DNA of 12,070 bases from Caryophanales bacterium (GCA_021621525.1 JAJVUU010000052.1:1-12070), one strand, 5' to 3'. Positions 1-7,972 are shown, counted from the stretch's first letter. The notes: generated by a model not told the origin, from the letters alone. Made by a program: numbers and translations.

Positions 1-216
1 AAAAGAACAAACCATCAGAATAGTGCCCTTACACCTGATTTTTTAACTTGCTATGTTATATCTTCCATGGTTCATGGGAATCAAGAAAAGTTAGCATTAT
101 CTAACAATAGATCGTATCAGCACCTATATTCCTCTTAAAATTTTTACACAAAAAATTTGGGGCAAATAAATTTGGGTAAAAACCCATCAAGCATCAACAA
201 GCAAAACCATCCATAG
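1..216. other. AT-rich intergenic stretch, no gene seen
   Basis: No reading frame of useful length with a ribosome binding site is visible on either strand here. The stretch is AT-rich and contains a short direct repeat AAATTTGGG (153-161 and 168-176) and a small possible hairpin GGGTaaaaACCC just after it. It lies beyond the terminator of the ABC exporter operon, so it is probably the spacer before the next transcription unit outside the window. I assign no function. Confidence 0.5.
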
Positions 217-270
217 AAAATGCCGGACCATCCATTCCTATATATATAGATGGATGAACCGGCATTTTTA
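217..270 (-). terminator. Long-stem intrinsic terminator of the marR-ABC operon
   Basis: Read on the minus strand, AAAATGCCGG pairs with CCGGCATTTT. The stem continues after a T/T mismatch and a G-U wobble with CATCCAT/ATGGATG, closing on an AT-rich loop. The hairpin starts about 8 bases after the stop codon of the last ABC gene and ends in a T run. Because the stem is bounded by an A run on one side and a T run on the other, it could work in both directions. Confidence 0.85.
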
Positions 271-277
271 TTGTCTT

Positions 278-2122
278 TTAATCGAATGTCGCCTGGGAAT
301 CCAGGTTGAACTGAGAATTGTACAAGGATGCATAGAAGCCGTTCTTCTTCATCAAGGATTCGTGGTTACCCTGTTCGATGATGTTTCCATCCTTCATGAC
401 AAGGATAAGATCGGCATTCCTGATGGTGGAGAGACGATGTGCGATGACAAAGGAAGTCTTTCCCTTGGAAAGCCTGTCCATGGCTTCCTGTATCTTCTCT
501 TCGGTCCTGGTATCGACATTGCTGGTAGCCTCGTCCAGGATGAGCATCGGCGCATTCTTCAGCATGGCCCTGGCGATGGTGATCAGCTGTTTCTGACCTC
601 CGGAGATGGATCCGCCATCCTTGATCTCATAGTTAAGACCGCCCGGAAGAGCTCTGACAAAGTGGGTGAGATGGGCATCATGGATGACGTTCTTGAAGTC
701 TTCCTCACTGACATTCGGCGTATTGTAGGCAAGATTTTCCCTGAGTGTTCCATCGAAGACCCAGGTATCCTGAAGCACCATGGCGAAAAGGGAATGAATC
801 TCTTCTCTCGTCATATCGGATATCTTCACTCCGTCAATCTTGATGTTTCCTGAATTCAGTTCATAGAAGCGCATCAGCAGATTGACCATGGTCGTCTTTC
901 CGGCACCGGTAGGACCGACGATGGCAACCTTCATGCCAGGTTCGACGACGGCAGAGAAGTCATGGATGATTTCCCTGGAATCATCATAGGAGAAGTGGAC
1001 ATGATCGAATTCGACCTTCCCTTTGACCTTCTCCATACCATCCTGAAGGAAATAATGTGCCTTCTTGGTCTCATCGGATAATTCCTCTTCCCCAAGGAAA
1101 CAGAAAACACGGCTTCCGGAAGCGGTGGCAGACTGCATGGAGTTCATACCCTGGGCAATCTGGGTAAGCGGAGACTGGAACAGATTGACGTACATCAGGA
1201 ATGCAGTGATCGTTCCCATCGTGATTCCGGACGAGGTCGAATTGATAAGAAGTCCGCCTGCGACACAGACGGCCGCATATCCGAAGTAGGACATGAAGCT
1301 CATGACCGGCTGCATCAAGCCACCGAAGAACTCGGCCTTGAACATCGTGGCGCCGAGCTGATGGTTCTTCTTGTCAAAGGCGGCGATGGTCTTGTCTTCG
1401 GCGTTGAAAAGCTTGATGATCATCTGACCGTTGTAGTTTTCTTCGACGATGCCGTTGATTTCACCAAGCTGGTTCTGCCTGGCAAGGAACTGCGGTCCGG
1501 CAAATTTGAGAAGCAAAGCCAGGATTGCAATCATGATCGGAATCGAGGCGATGCAGACCAAGGCAAGCTGCCAGGATGTCACAAACATGGCGATGATGAC
1601 GGCGATGAGCATGAAGACGGAGCTTACCAACATGCTAAGGGATTGCTGCATGGACTGCGAAATCATATCGACATCGTTGGTAAGAATGGAGAGGATGTCA
1701 CCGGTGGAATTGGTATCGAAGAAACGAAGCGGAATATCATTGATCTTCTCGGTGATCTGCTTCCTGAGGTTCTGGGAATACCTCTGGGCGATGGTCGTCA
1801 TCGTAAAACCGGAAACAAAGTTGCAGAAGGCAGAAACGACGTAGAGCACCGCAAGGATGATACCATAATGGGCAATCTTATCCATATCGATGCTCTGGGA
1901 GGTGCTACCCGTTGTGATGACGTTGGTCAAGTCAGAAAGGACACTCGGGGAGATGACGGAAATGACGACATAGGCAATGATGAAAAGAAGGCAGAGAATC
2001 AAGGCAGGCAGATACTTCTTCATGGAAACTGCCAGCTGACTCAGGGATTTCTTCATGTTTTCGAAGCTCATTTTCTCGGACGGAGTCATGCCACGTCCAT
2101 GTCTTCTCATGTTCTGGTTCAT
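278..2122 (-). CDS. ABC exporter half-transporter, consensus ATPase subunit
   Basis: A 614-residue half-transporter: a six-helix type IV exporter membrane domain (about residues 38-340) followed by a nucleotide-binding domain (about 368-600). Visible motifs are Walker A GPTGAGKTT (403-411), Q-loop Q451, signature ISGGQ (506-510, Ile in place of the usual Leu), Walker B LILDEA with catalytic Glu531, and switch His562. All catalytic residues are intact, unlike its partner encoded just upstream. The ATG start overlaps the upstream stop as ATGA and has AAGGAGG about 10 bases before it, so the two subunits are translationally coupled. By family knowledge such pairs form heterodimeric exporters of drugs, lipids or peptides in the cytoplasmic membrane. 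The substrate cannot be read from the sequence. A terminator follows directly. Confidence 0.95.
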   Translation of the reverse strand: MNQNMRRHGRGMTPSEKMSFENMKKSLSQLAVSMKKYLPALILCLLFIIAYVVISVISPSVLSDLTNVITTGSTSQSIDMDKIAHYGIILAVLYVVSAFCNFVSGFTMTTIAQRYSQNLRKQITEKINDIPLRFFDTNSTGDILSILTNDVDMISQSMQQSLSMLVSSVFMLIAVIIAMFVTSWQLALVCIASIPIMIAILALLLKFAGPQFLARQNQLGEINGIVEENYNGQMIIKLFNAEDKTIAAFDKKNHQLGATMFKAEFFGGLMQPVMSFMSYFGYAAVCVAGGLLINSTSSGITMGTITAFLMYVNLFQSPLTQIAQGMNSMQSATASGSRVFCFLGEEELSDETKKAHYFLQDGMEKVKGKVEFDHVHFSYDDSREIIHDFSAVVEPGMKVAIVGPTGAGKTTMVNLLMRFYELNSGNIKIDGVKISDMTREEIHSLFAMVLQDTWVFDGTLRENLAYNTPNVSEEDFKNVIHDAHLTHFVRALPGGLNYEIKDGGSISGGQKQLITIARAMLKNAPMLILDEATSNVDTRTEEKIQEAMDRLSKGKTSFVIAHRLSTIRNADLILVMKDGNIIEQGNHESLMKKNGFYASLYNSQFNLDSQATFD

Positions 2123-4014
2123 AATCCAAGTTCCTCCTTCGAAAGCTGGGAGAGGGCGATGTCACGATAGGTCTCACAGTTGTGAAGCAGTTCTTCATGG
2201 GTACCATATCCGACCATCTTTCCCTCATTGAGGACGACGATATGATCGGCATCCATGATGGTACCGATACGCTGTGCGACGATGAGTTTCGTCGCTCCCT
2301 TCTCTTTTTCCTTCAGATTGTCCCTGACCTTCCTGTCAGTCTTGAAATCCAAGGCAGAGAAGGAATCATCAAAGACATAGAATTCCGGATGTATGGCGAC
2401 GGCTCTTGCGATACAGAGTCTCTGTCTCTGACCACCCGAGACATTGGTTCCGCCCTGGGCGATGGGAGAATCATATTTCTGTTCCATCTCCTGGATGAAG
2501 GAATCGGCTTCGGCTGTCTTGCAGGCCTCGACGATATCCTCATCGCTCATGTCGGGGTTGCCCAAGGAGACGTTGGACTTGATGTTTCCGGAGAAGAGAA
2601 GACCCTTCTGAGGGACAAAACCGACCATGTGTCGGATGGTCTTCTGCTTCAGATTCTTCACGTTGACACCATCCAGGAGGACTTCTCCCTCCGTGGCATC
2701 ATAAAGTCTGGAGACCAGATTGACGATGGTCGACTTTCCGGAGCCGGTAGCGCCGATGAAGGCGATGGTCTCGCCCTTCTTGGCCTTGAAGGATATATCC
2801 GAGATGACGTTGTCATCTCCATCCGGATATTTGAAGGAAACGTTTCTGAATTCGATGGTTCCTGTTTCGGTAAGTCTTCCTTCGACCTCGGGGTCGACGA
2901 TGGAATTCCTGGTCTCAAGAACCTCAAGGATACGCTTGGCAGAGACATTGGCTCTCGGAAGCATATAGAACATCATCAGAAGCATCATGAAGGCCATGAC
3001 AATTTGAGTCGAAAGCATCATCATCGAAAGAACCTGGGCATAATCGGTGGTGCCATCATTGATAAGTCCGGCACCGATCCAATAGACAAGCAAAGAGATG
3101 AGGTTCATGATGAGGGTGATATAAGGTGAAAGGATGGCCATGGCCCTTCCTGTGAAGAGCTGTGTCTCAGTGAGTTCCTTGTTGGTCTTGTCGAACTTGT
3201 CCTTCTGATAATCCTCGGCATTGTAGGCATGGACGACACGGATGCCGTTGACATTTTCCCTGGTCTGTCCGTTGACACGGTCAAGGAGCTTCTGGGCAAC
3301 CTTGAACTTCGGCATGACAAGGACAAGCATGATGGCAAGGCCGATGACAAGGGCAGCTACACCGATGATGGCAGGAAGCATCAAGGTCCAGGAAATGGAC
3401 TGAATCTTGCAGATGGCCCAGATGGCCGTGACCGGTGCGGCAAAGAACATTCTCATCATCAGAAGCAAAGACATTTGATACATCTGGACATCGTTGGTGG
3501 AACGAGTGATGAGGGAAGCCGTGGAGAAATGATTGATTTCAGCAAGGGAGAAGGATGTGACCTTGTCGTTGATGTCCTTTCTCAGGTTGGTGGCAAGGTT
3601 GGAGGAGATACCGGCAGCAAGGACAGAAATCAAAGCCTGGCAGGCTATCATGCCAAGAGCCATGGCAAGCATCATGCCTCCGTTGAACCAGATGTCGCCG
3701 ACGCTCGCATCGGCAACGGATATGATCATCGCCTCGATGGTGGCAGCATCCTGGTTCATGGTCAAGGCAATCTGGGATGCGATGACACCGGCGCTGTTCT
3801 TGATGACTTCCCAGGAGAACGTGTCCGGGTTATACATGGCACCTAGAAGGCTGCCTGGATTATTATGATAAGAAAGATACTGAATGGATTTGGTGATGTT
3901 GGAGATATAATCCATCAAGGTCATCGTACAATAGACCTGAAGAATGGTAAGGCCGATGATGAAAACGACGGTGACCCAGTCACGCTTACGAAAATATTGC
4001 AATAGTCTGATCAT
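2119..4014 (-). CDS. ABC exporter half-transporter, degenerate ATPase-site subunit
   Basis: A 631-residue membrane-ATPase fusion when started at the ATG at 4014, which overlaps the marR stop as ATGA and has AGGAG 11 bases upstream. A GTG at 4026 would add four residues and is less likely because it falls inside that AGGAG. The membrane domain spans about 14-360, with an unusually long loop (about residues 40-110) between the first two helices. The ATPase domain has Walker A GATGSGKST (421-429), Q469 and signature VSGGQ (525-529). Walker B ends in Asp-Asp, so Asp550 replaces the catalytic Glu, and Gln581 replaces the switch His. This E-to-D and H-to-Q pattern is known from the degenerate subunits of heterodimeric exporters of the LmrCD, BmrCD and TM287/288 type. 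The partner is the next gene. A role in multidrug export is inferred from the MarR context. Confidence 0.93.
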   Translation of the reverse strand: MIRLLQYFRKRDWVTVVFIIGLTILQVYCTMTLMDYISNITKSIQYLSYHNNPGSLLGAMYNPDTFSWEVIKNSAGVIASQIALTMNQDAATIEAMIISVADASVGDIWFNGGMMLAMALGMIACQALISVLAAGISSNLATNLRKDINDKVTSFSLAEINHFSTASLITRSTNDVQMYQMSLLLMMRMFFAAPVTAIWAICKIQSISWTLMLPAIIGVAALVIGLAIMLVLVMPKFKVAQKLLDRVNGQTRENVNGIRVVHAYNAEDYQKDKFDKTNKELTETQLFTGRAMAILSPYITLIMNLISLLVYWIGAGLINDGTTDYAQVLSMMMLSTQIVMAFMMLLMMFYMLPRANVSAKRILEVLETRNSIVDPEVEGRLTETGTIEFRNVSFKYPDGDDNVISDISFKAKKGETIAFIGATGSGKSTIVNLVSRLYDATEGEVLLDGVNVKNLKQKTIRHMVGFVPQKGLLFSGNIKSNVSLGNPDMSDEDIVEACKTAEADSFIQEMEQKYDSPIAQGGTNVSGGQRQRLCIARAVAIHPEFYVFDDSFSALDFKTDRKVRDNLKEKEKGATKLIVAQRIGTIMDADHIVVLNEGKMVGYGTHEELLHNCETYRDIALSQLSKEELGL

Positions 4015-4466
4015 TGTTTTTGACACTCCTTTCCTTTGTTGCGTACGCTGATGACGATGTCCGTGAGTTCGTCAAGCTGCTGAAGCAGGGCATAGAAACG
4101 ATCTATTCCGAATTCATGGATGACGCAATCGACAAGCAGCACGGAAGATTCATGGCTCTTCCTAGCCTTTTCAAGGCCATCCTTCGTCAGGGTGACCAAG
4201 ACCTTTCGCTTATCCTCTTTGTCAGGAATACGGCATATCAGCTTCTTCCTTTCAAGGGATTTCAGGGCATTTCCGACTCTTCCCGTACCAACCTTCATGA
4301 TATCGGCGATATCCCCTGAACATAAGGGTTCCGGATATGATTTCAAAAGAAGTTCAATCATGCCTTTCTCGCCCTTGCTCATATCCTGGACAGGAGTGAG
4401 GCATTCATTGATCCTGATCTTTTTTCCGATTGCGAACATTTGTTTTCTTATATCTGCTTCAGTCAT
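4011..4466 (-). CDS. MarR-family transcriptional repressor
   Basis: A 151-residue protein with the MarR winged helix-turn-helix layout. There is a dimerisation helix at the N-terminus, a recognition region around LCSGDIADIMKVGTGRVGNAL (about 48-68), and a wing with the conserved Asp-Lys-Arg pattern DKEDKRKVLVTLTKDG (82-97), the counterpart of the D-x-R-x-LT-x-x-G signature. C-terminal helices complete the dimer. Start ATG 4466 has a strong AAGGAGG about 4 bases upstream. It is the first gene of an operon with two ABC exporter subunits (ATGA overlap with the next gene), so it very probably represses its own operon and is released by a ligand, perhaps an exported compound. Operator-like repeats lie in its promoter region. 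The ligand is unknown. Confidence 0.92.
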   Translation of the reverse strand: MTEADIRKQMFAIGKKIRINECLTPVQDMSKGEKGMIELLLKSYPEPLCSGDIADIMKVGTGRVGNALKSLERKKLICRIPDKEDKRKVLVTLTKDGLEKARKSHESSVLLVDCVIHEFGIDRFYALLQQLDELTDIVISVRNKGKECQKQ

Positions 4467-4478
4467 AACCCTCCTTTT

Positions 4479-4495
4479 ATCTCACGATATGAGAT
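4479..4495. promoter_or_regulatory. Palindromic operator candidate O1 for the MarR repressor
   Basis: ATCTCA-N5-TGAGAT is a perfect 17-bp inverted repeat, the size expected for a MarR dimer site. It lies in the leader between the predicted transcription start (about 4504) and the ribosome binding site, where a bound dimer would block transcription. The half-site TTTATCTCA recurs at 4523-4531. Confidence 0.6.
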
Positions 4496-4510
4496 TTAAG
4501 ACACGGAGAA

Positions 4511-4539
4511 ACTATATCACAGTTTATCTCATAGTGAAA
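4511..4539 (-). promoter_or_regulatory. Promoter of the marR-ABC operon
   Basis: On the minus strand, -35 TTTCAC (4539-4534) and -10 TATAGT (4516-4511) are separated by 17 bases, and a TG one base before the -10 makes it an extended -10. Transcription would start near 4504, leaving a leader of about 38 bases before the marR ATG. The -35 is weak, so the TG element is probably important. Confidence 0.65.
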
Positions 4540-4544
4540 GAGAT
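4523..4544. promoter_or_regulatory. Second operator candidate O2, over the -35
   Basis: This stretch repeats the TTTATCTCA half-site found 47 bp away and forms a looser inverted repeat, ATCTC-N9-GAGAT (4526-4544). It covers the predicted -35 and part of the promoter spacer, so binding would compete directly with RNA polymerase. The spacing of the two arms differs from O1, so it may be a weaker or half-occupied site. Confidence 0.45.
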
Positions 4545-4591
4545 TTTTTATCATTTTCAGGATATGGCCGGGAAAGCGGTATTACAGGCAT

Positions 4592-4624
4592 CAAAAAAGG
4601 CTCTCTGAATCCTAGGGAGAGCCT
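4592..4624 (-). terminator. Intrinsic terminator of the trk operon
   Basis: On the minus strand AGGCTCTC (4624-4617) pairs with GAGAGCCT (4605-4598) across an 11-base loop and is followed by a TTTTTT run. It begins 11 bases after the trkH stop codon and separates the potassium operon from the marR promoter. Confidence 0.9.
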
Positions 4625-4635
4625 ATTTCAAAAAA

Positions 4636-6522
4636 CTATTCTTCTTTGTGATCATCCTTGAAATCAAATTGCGTTGCGTTTCCGGTATTCATGATGTCCG
4701 CATCCTTCCAAGTCATCCTCTTTTCTTCCTTTTCCTTAGGCATTTCCTTGTCAGGATTATAGACGAATCGACGATTCTTGATCCGATTGAAGATCCTTCC
4801 GAAGAGGTAGAAGAAGACGAATATCTCAAGACGTCCCAAGAGCATGCCTATCATCTCGATCCAGAGGATGGCCGATCCGGCAGCAGTCAAGGAATTGACA
4901 TAACTGGTGATGCCGCAGCCGAGGCCGACGGTACCGACGGCAGAAGAAAATTCAAAGAAGCAGTCGATGAAGGTGAATCCGTCCAAGGTTCCGTCTCCTC
5001 TCTTCAGTCCGCATGCATACGTAATCGCGGAAAGAAGGCAGGTTCCGAAAAGGACGACGGCAGCATAGATGCCGATGAAGGTCTCGGCTTCCGTGACTTC
5101 TTCCCTGGTGACACGAGTCTTGACACCGAACTTATAGATGGTATGGACACGGAACTGTTCCTGCCTTCCACATGCCGCCTTGATTCTCCAGGCGATATCC
5201 ATGAAGAGAAGGGCGATACGGTTCTGCTTGATAGCGCCTGTCGTCGATCCGTTCTGCATACCGACCATCATCATCAGTCCAAGAAGGAAAAGAAGATAGG
5301 TAGGGAACTTGATGATGGATCCGTTTGCATAGCCGGCGGCTGCCGTAAGGGAATCCATGCCGGAAGCAATCGGAGAAAATCCATAGATGCCGCTTGTAGA
5401 AGAACTGTAGACGGAAGTCACCAAGGCATGGGCCTGATAGGAATCGACGGCCTGGAAACCGGCAGTCGACAATCCAGAGATCATTTCAAACGTGCCATAG
5501 CGGAAACCGGCAGCGACATTGCCGTTGAAATACTGGGTGAATCCGACAATCATAAACGGCCATACGACAAGGAGGATAGCAAAGAACACCAGATATTCAA
5601 AATGACGGAAAGCTTTGATCTTTCCTCTCAGAAGAGAATAGTGGATGACAAAGTTGGTGCCACCTAGGACCATCAGCACCTCCGTGATGACTTCGACAAG
5701 GATTCCCCTCCATTCTCCGTGAAGAGAGACTTCCTGGACGAGGGAATTGATATTGTTCATCTTGGTCGAGAAACCACCTGTGGCAACAGCCGTCATGGAA
5801 TGACACATCGCATCAAAGGGACTTACGCCGACAGCGATATACAGTGCCGTACCGATGGCGACGATACCTAGATATAAAGAGAAGATGAGACGGGCCGACT
5901 TGACCAGATTCGGAAGAAGCTTGTCATTGTGTCCTTCCAGAAGATATAGGTTCAAACCGGATTGTTCGCTGATTGCACTCGAAACGACAAGGACAAGGCC
6001 GATACCTCCGACCAGTTCCGTCAAGGCTCGATGGAAGAAGAGAAGATGAGAGGCAACGCTCGTCGTCCCATCCCCCAGGTCGACGATTTCCTTCGACCAG
6101 TTCATGATGGTCAGACCTGCACTCGTATAGCCAGAAGTCGACTCAAACATCGCCTGAGTGAAATCATACCCAAAAAAGAAATATGGGATGGCTGAAAAGA
6201 TGATGACAAGGATCCATACGCCGATGACCAGGAAGAGATCTTCTATGGATGACAGCTTTCCCTGTGGCCTTCTGAAGATGAGGGCAAAAAGAAGAACCCC
6301 GAGAACCAGTGCAATCGAGCCGGGAATGAGGAAAGCAGGATATTGGTCTGCTTCTTTTGGATAAAAAATAAGCATCACCAGCGGCAAAAGCACCAAGATG
6401 CCGATGACGATAAGGAAATAGCCAAAATAACCAAAGACCAGCATCGGTCCCTTGATCAGCTTCGTCCGATCCTGCCTATATTCCATGAGTGATGATGTGA
6501 ATTTAAAGTTGTTTTTCATCAT
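4636..6522 (-). CDS. trkH: TrkH-type potassium uptake channel subunit
   Basis: A 628-residue membrane protein with the four-fold repeated M1-P-M2 design of the Trk/Ktr/HKT superfamily. Filter-loop regions are visible as TSGYTSAG (129-136), TAVATGGFST (244-253), SGLSTAGFQ (349-357) and SAVGTVGLG (527-535), each with the filter glycine. The loop GSTTGAIK (425-432) matches the conserved GSTxGGIK segment but has Ala for one Gly. It is about 140 residues longer than a typical TrkH: there is a Ser/Tyr-rich insertion after the third filter (about 360-402) and a charged cytoplasmic tail (about 580-628). ATG 6522 is 7 bases after the upstream trkA stop; a second ATG follows directly, and the ribosome binding site is weak, suggesting coupling. 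It imports K+ across the cytoplasmic membrane, gated by the RCK proteins encoded upstream. Confidence 0.93.
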   Translation of the reverse strand: MMKNNFKFTSSLMEYRQDRTKLIKGPMLVFGYFGYFLIVIGILVLLPLVMLIFYPKEADQYPAFLIPGSIALVLGVLLFALIFRRPQGKLSSIEDLFLVIGVWILVIIFSAIPYFFFGYDFTQAMFESTSGYTSAGLTIMNWSKEIVDLGDGTTSVASHLLFFHRALTELVGGIGLVLVVSSAISEQSGLNLYLLEGHNDKLLPNLVKSARLIFSLYLGIVAIGTALYIAVGVSPFDAMCHSMTAVATGGFSTKMNNINSLVQEVSLHGEWRGILVEVITEVLMVLGGTNFVIHYSLLRGKIKAFRHFEYLVFFAILLVVWPFMIVGFTQYFNGNVAAGFRYGTFEMISGLSTAGFQAVDSYQAHALVTSVYSSSTSGIYGFSPIASGMDSLTAAAGYANGSIIKFPTYLLFLLGLMMMVGMQNGSTTGAIKQNRIALLFMDIAWRIKAACGRQEQFRVHTIYKFGVKTRVTREEVTEAETFIGIYAAVVLFGTCLLSAITYACGLKRGDGTLDGFTFIDCFFEFSSAVGTVGLGCGITSYVNSLTAAGSAILWIEMIGMLLGRLEIFVFFYLFGRIFNRIKNRRFVYNPDKEMPKEKEEKRMTWKDADIMNTGNATQFDFKDDHKEE

Positions 6523-6529
6523 TCTTCAG

Positions 6530-7513
6530 TTATTTATCCTCATTCTCTTCAGGATGAGTTTTGTTTTCATCAACACTATGTTCATCTGTCTGATCCGTTG
6601 ATGAGTAATCGCCATGCGACTCGAGAAGCTCTCTCTTTGCACGCTGATAGGCTTCTTCCTCAATCTGCTGGCGAAGCTGTTCTTCCCTTCTTGCCATCTT
6701 GGCCTGAAACTGTTCTTCCTGGCTGGCAAGGGCGGCCTCAACGGCTTGTCTTATCTCAGCCTCATGCTTGGCAATCTCTTCGGCTGCAACCTCATCGGCA
6801 TGATGCCTGGCCTCTTCCTCCTGGATGGCACGCTGCTTCTGAAGTGCTTCATCCGGTCCGAACTTGAAATAATCGACCAGATCTTCCTGTGCCTCCTGTC
6901 CGGAAGCGATGACGATGGTATCACCGACCTGGATCGTCGTATTACCGCGAGGAATGATGACATCAGGATCACGGAAGATGCATGCGATGGTGCCGGTATT
7001 GGGAAGGCGAAGCTCGGCAAGCGTCTGCCCGACGCATGGGAAGGACTCCAGGATCTTGACTTCGGTGATGACGATCTTCTCATCTTCCAGGGAAAGAGTG
7101 CGGAAGATGGATTCGACATCAGATTCTCCGCGGATTCTTTCGGCAAGAAGATACGATGCCGAAATCGGTGAATCGATGCCAAGCCGCTGGAAGATGGAAA
7201 CGTTGTTCGGGTTGCTGACGGTGCAGATGGCCTTCTTGATATGGAAAAGTTCCTTGGCAATCTTGCAGACGACAAAATTATCGGCATCCTTCTCCATCAG
7301 AGAGACCACCAGATCGAAATTGGTGACATCGGCGATTTCAAAGGAATAGATCTTCGTAGGATCGGAATTGATGACATAAAGGCCATAGTGTTCGCTTAAA
7401 AGATCGGCCGTATCATGGTCTTCGTTGATGATGACAATCCTGTTTCCGTGCTTCCGGAAGGCAGAAAGGACATAGTCCGCCTCGGACTTGCCGCCGCAAA
7501 GTAAGATATTCAT
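6530..7513 (-). CDS. trkA: TrkA-like RCK protein with C-terminal coiled-coil tail
   Basis: A 327-residue cytoplasmic regulator of the neighbouring TrkH. Residues 1-130 form an RCK_N (Rossmann) domain. Its glycine loop is CGGKSEA, lacking the last glycine of GxGxxG, although an acidic residue follows the second strand (Glu31). Residues about 141-215 form an RCK_C ligand-binding domain (EVKILESFPCVGQTLAELRLP... VGDTIVIASG). About 110 further residues follow: a Glu/Gln/Ala/Arg-rich helical segment (about 222-298) that looks like a coiled coil, then an acidic, disordered end. A single-unit TrkA is usually near 220 residues, so the tail is extra. ATG 7513 has GGAGG 9 bases upstream, and the gene lies 4 bases after the RCK_N-only gene. 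Confidence 0.9.
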   Translation of the reverse strand: MNILLCGGKSEADYVLSAFRKHGNRIVIINEDHDTADLLSEHYGLYVINSDPTKIYSFEIADVTNFDLVVSLMEKDADNFVVCKIAKELFHIKKAICTVSNPNNVSIFQRLGIDSPISASYLLAERIRGESDVESIFRTLSLEDEKIVITEVKILESFPCVGQTLAELRLPNTGTIACIFRDPDVIIPRGNTTIQVGDTIVIASGQEAQEDLVDYFKFGPDEALQKQRAIQEEEARHHADEVAAEEIAKHEAEIRQAVEAALASQEEQFQAKMARREEQLRQQIEEEAYQRAKRELLESHGDYSSTDQTDEHSVDENKTHPEENEDK

Positions 7514-7517
7514 TATT

Positions 7518-7946
7518 CTATTCCTCCAGGGATTTGATGGACTTATATGCCTGAAGGGACAGCATGGCCGTCGAAATGACTTTGATGCTGGGGTTGGTGA
7601 AGATGGCCGCCTTTCTCTCGTCCCTCAGACGAACGATGATATAGGGAGTCTTGAAGATTTCCGAAATCATGCACGCCAAAAAGATGTTGGTGTCATCATC
7701 CCTGGTGGCGATGACGACTTCCTTGGCTTCCTCGATATGGGCTTTCCTCAGAACATTGACATCCTGGGCATCGCCTTGGACGGTATAGCCGGAATAACCG
7801 GAGTCAAGCTTGCGGAAAGCATCCCCGTTGATGTCGATGATGGAAGTATAGATTCCATCCATGCTGAGCATGGAAGCGATGGAGGCACCAAGCTTGGAAG
7901 CACCGATGACGATGGTCATAGACTTCTGTCTGTTCATGTTTTTCAT
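7518..7946 (-). CDS. RCK_N-only TrkA-family nucleotide-binding protein
   Basis: A 142-residue protein made of one Rossmann-fold RCK_N domain and nothing else: strand IVIGASKLGASIA (12-24) with glycine loop GASKLG, then the acidic residue Asp38 after the second strand (SIIDIN), then VQGDAQD (56-62) and VVIATRDDDTN (77-87), all typical of TrkA-N. It has no RCK_C domain, in contrast to the next gene. ATG 7946 is preceded by GAGGG 7 bases upstream; ATGs at codons 4 and 10 are less well placed. It is the first gene of the trk operon and most likely assembles with the TrkA-like protein and TrkH to sense adenine nucleotides or NAD(H) and gate K+ uptake. Confidence 0.88.
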   Translation of the reverse strand: MKNMNRQKSMTIVIGASKLGASIASMLSMDGIYTSIIDINGDAFRKLDSGYSGYTVQGDAQDVNVLRKAHIEEAKEVVIATRDDDTNIFLACMISEIFKTPYIIVRLRDERKAAIFTNPSIKVISTAMLSLQAYKSIKSLEE

Positions 7947-7972
7947 AAATCAACCCTCATGATGGTCTCAAT

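Noticed and set aside
153..176. Direct repeat AAATTTGGG as a possible iteron or regulatory array
   Set aside because: There are only two copies in an AT-rich stretch with no gene or origin signature nearby, so chance is likely.
254..853. 199-codon plus-strand frame overlapping the end of the first ABC gene
   Set aside because: It is antisense to the conserved ATPase domain, its start lies inside the terminator hairpin, and no ribosome binding site fits.
4015..4026. GTG start giving the degenerate ABC subunit four more residues
   Set aside because: The GTG overlaps the AGGAG that serves the ATG at 4014, and that ATG forms the same ATGA stop-start overlap seen between the two ABC genes. The choice is not certain.
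4648..5667. 339-codon open frame on the plus strand opposite trkH
   Set aside because: The translation is a charged Asp/Gly/His/Arg-rich string that mirrors hydrophobic codons of the membrane protein on the other strand, with no domain.
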